From Cytophagales bacterium (lineage in GTDB: Bacteria; Bacteroidota; Bacteroidia; Cytophagales; Cyclobacteriaceae): a stretch of DNA of 64,000 nucleotides. Below are positions 62,656-64,000 of this stretch, piece after piece; the stretch's first letter is position 1; each line of letters begins with the position of its first letter. The DNA lies in contig JAWPMT010000004.1 in assembly GCA_033344775.1 (NCBI GenBank), positions 930,001 to 994,000 on the forward strand, given 5' to 3'. Below the pieces are notes generated by a model, which was not told where the DNA came from, ran no database searches, and worked only from the letters and a program-made list of their open reading frames with translations. Both the position numbers and the translations under genes were made by a program.

Positions 62656-63504
62656 ATGACCTCTTTCGAAAAGGACCTGAAAAGTCACCCTGCAGATTAT
62701 GTGCTTGTAGTTGGGGATGTGACTTCATCAATGGCTTGTGGAATTGTAGCCAACAAGTGTCACGTTCCCCTCATTCACGTTGAAGCTGGTTTAAGGTCCA
62801 GTAGTCGGAAAATGCCTGAAGAAATTAACAGGATTGTAATCGACAGCATCACAGATATCTTCTTCACAACGACCAAGGATGCTTCCGAGATTCTATTGAA
62901 GGAAGGGAAAGAGACGGAACAAATACACCTTGCAGGCAATGTAATGATCAATTCTTTGCAACATGCTTTGCCTAAATTGCGAGAGCCTGTAGGTATCGAT
63001 CTCAATCAAAAGTATTTTGTGTTAACGTTACATAGCCCCTACAATGTAGACGAAAAACAGAAATTAGAATCCCTACTAAATCAGATAAGTCAGGATATTG
63101 GGAAAAAGGCCATTGGCATTTTCCCAGTTCATCCAAGGACACTAAAAAGCCTAAACCTCCAAAAAATACCTAATAACATTGTTACTACTTCACCCATGGG
63201 CTATCTTGAGGTTATCTGTTTACTCAAGCAATCTACAGCGGTAATCACCGACTCGGGAGGGATCCAGGAGGAAACAACCGTTTTAGGAATTCCCTGTCTT
63301 ACTTTGAGGGACAATACTGAACGACCAGAAACTGCTACCATAGGCACCAATGAATTGATCGGAACTTCCAATTTGGAAGGTTTAAGCACAGCGATTCAGA
63401 CCATCATGAATGGCAACTGGAAGAAAGGTGGGATTCCCGATTTATGGGATGGAGCTTCTTCGGAGAGAATCGCCAAAATATTATTAGATATTGTGAATCG
63501 CTAA
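62656..63504 (+). CDS. wecB: UDP-N-acetylglucosamine 2-epimerase, truncated (probable pseudogene)
   Basis: 282 residues against about 370 for a full WecB. Starts inside the gene: the codons before the ATG still encode QAEQTGNIM, but a TGA at 62626-62628 precedes them in frame. Kept: VVGDVTSSMAC, HVEAGLRSSSRKMPEEINR, GNVMINSL, PVHPRT and ITDSGGIQEE, which bind the UDP-sugar and hold the later catalytic residues. Missing: the N-terminal GTRPE loop that binds the nucleotide side, so it is probably inactive. It would make UDP-ManNAc from UDP-GlcNAc. Confidence 0.8.
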   Translation: MTSFEKDLKSHPADYVLVVGDVTSSMACGIVANKCHVPLIHVEAGLRSSSRKMPEEINRIVIDSITDIFFTTTKDASEILLKEGKETEQIHLAGNVMINSLQHALPKLREPVGIDLNQKYFVLTLHSPYNVDEKQKLESLLNQISQDIGKKAIGIFPVHPRTLKSLNLQKIPNNIVTTSPMGYLEVICLLKQSTAVITDSGGIQEETTVLGIPCLTLRDNTERPETATIGTNELIGTSNLEGLSTAIQTIMNGNWKKGGIPDLWDGASSERIAKILLDIVNR

Positions 63505-63611
63505 ACTTATATGGACTCGATGATAAAGGAGCGTTCAATATGAATTTGGGGCCTTAGTCCTGTAGGTTGCAAGAGGTCTTCTGAGAAGAAAAATTAGCGA
63601 ATTTGTAATCA

Positions 63612-64000
63612 TCACATGCGAAGTATTCGATAAGAGTAAACTTCTTCATTTAGTACCACTCTTACGAAATAAACGCCCTTGTTTCGAGGCATTGGTATCA
63701 TCTCAACATGCTCAACATGGCTATATTCCATACTCGAAATGTTTTTACCCGACAGATCCAATAGGTCTATCCTTACACTCCCGAACTTACGTGCTAACTG
63801 TACACTAAAGAAATCTTTAGCAGGGTTTGGATATACCCTTAAGTGATGTCCATCTTTCTGAGCTCCAAGTAACAGGTCCAATGTCACACATTCAGATAAA
63901 ATTGAGCAATTGCCTATCATCAGTTCTACTGAAAACTCCCCACTATAAGGAGGCATAAATGACGGTTGGTTTCCACTACCAATTATTTCATTTTTAGAAC
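63612..64000 (-). CDS. C-terminus of a T9SS-secreted protein, 5' end outside window
   Basis: The frame is open to the right edge, so the visible internal ATG at 63956 is not the start. The last 129 codons include PPYSGEFSVELMIGNCS and a T9SS type A sorting domain (VYPNPAKDFFSVQL, DLLDLSGKNIS, GVYFVRVVLNEEVYSYRILRM). It is therefore exported through the T9SS. The rest is unknown. Confidence 0.8.
   Translation of the reverse strand, partial: SKNEIIGSGNQPSFMPPYSGEFSVELMIGNCSILSECVTLDLLLGAQKDGHHLRVYPNPAKDFFSVQLARKFGSVRIDLLDLSGKNISSMEYSHVEHVEMIPMPRNKGVYFVRVVLNEEVYSYRILRM

Noticed and set aside
1-64000. tRNA, rRNA, prophage, insertion sequence or plasmid origin
   Set aside because: No cloverleaf, rRNA segment, integrase, transposase or replication gene was recognised on either strand by eye.

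Overview
The window reads as a chromosome segment of a Bacteroidota bacterium, most likely a Cytophagales-type marine or soil gliding lineage. The evidence is three ECF sigma factor modules (two with FecR and TonB-dependent receptors), DUF4249 and DUF4403 lipoproteins, proteins ending in type IX secretion (T9SS) type A sorting domains, and promoters of the TAnnTTTG type. I found no rRNA or tRNA gene, no CRISPR array, no insertion sequence and no prophage. Species cannot be decided from this sequence alone.

Layout. 1-3.4 kb: a left-running glycosyltransferase operon (GT4, PLOD-like GT, and a two-domain GT cut by the window edge). 3.4-8.8 kb: a DtxR/MntR-type regulator divergent from a TonB-dependent receptor, with a 14-bp palindromic operator between them, then a convergent ABC (FtsX/LolD-like) operon with a YdeI-like protein. 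8.9-11 kb: PhoD-like phosphatase and NahK-like sugar kinase. 11.2-13.3 kb: ECF sigma, membrane anti-sigma, DUF4097-like operon. 13.4-20.2 kb: outer membrane protein, degenerate serine hydrolase, then ECF sigma, FecR, STN-TonB receptor and DUF4249 lipoprotein. 20.3-22 kb: a decayed intergenic stretch and the two subunits of 3-oxoacid CoA-transferase. 22-28 kb: a carbohydrate locus (GH32, MFS sugar porter, GH13) with a LacI-type operator. 28.2-30.2 kb: PlsC-like acyltransferase and DUF4403 lipoprotein. 30.3-46.1 kb: a 3752-residue T9SS surface protein downstream of a sigma, FecR and TonB receptor module. 46.1-53.5 kb: MauG-type peroxidase, SUMF1-fold protein, DinB, HIRAN, AlkX-like glycosylase, DUF2214, iodotyrosine deiodinase-like nitroreductase and an unknown secreted protein. 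53.6-59.1 kb: a cysteine-less dihydrolipoamide dehydrogenase homologue, hisH-hisA-hisF-hisIE, and phenylalanine hydroxylase. 59.2-64 kb: CPBP protease, DUF2975/YozG pair, T9SS protein, a decayed wecB and the C-terminus of another T9SS protein.

How parts may work together. The sigma/FecR/TonB module at 41.7-46.1 kb and the giant adhesin appear to share a regulatory element: an identical 14-bp sequence sits about 100 bases upstream of both the receptor and the adhesin. This suggests one cell-surface signalling regulon and is the most interesting inference here. Other points worth following up are several pseudo-enzymes (a GT domain without its DxxD motif, a serine hydrolase without its SxxK lysine, a flavoprotein disulfide reductase homologue without both cysteines, a SUMF1 fold without cysteines), families of extragenic palindromes, and an alternating hairpin array upstream in the reading direction of the dehydrogenase homologue.
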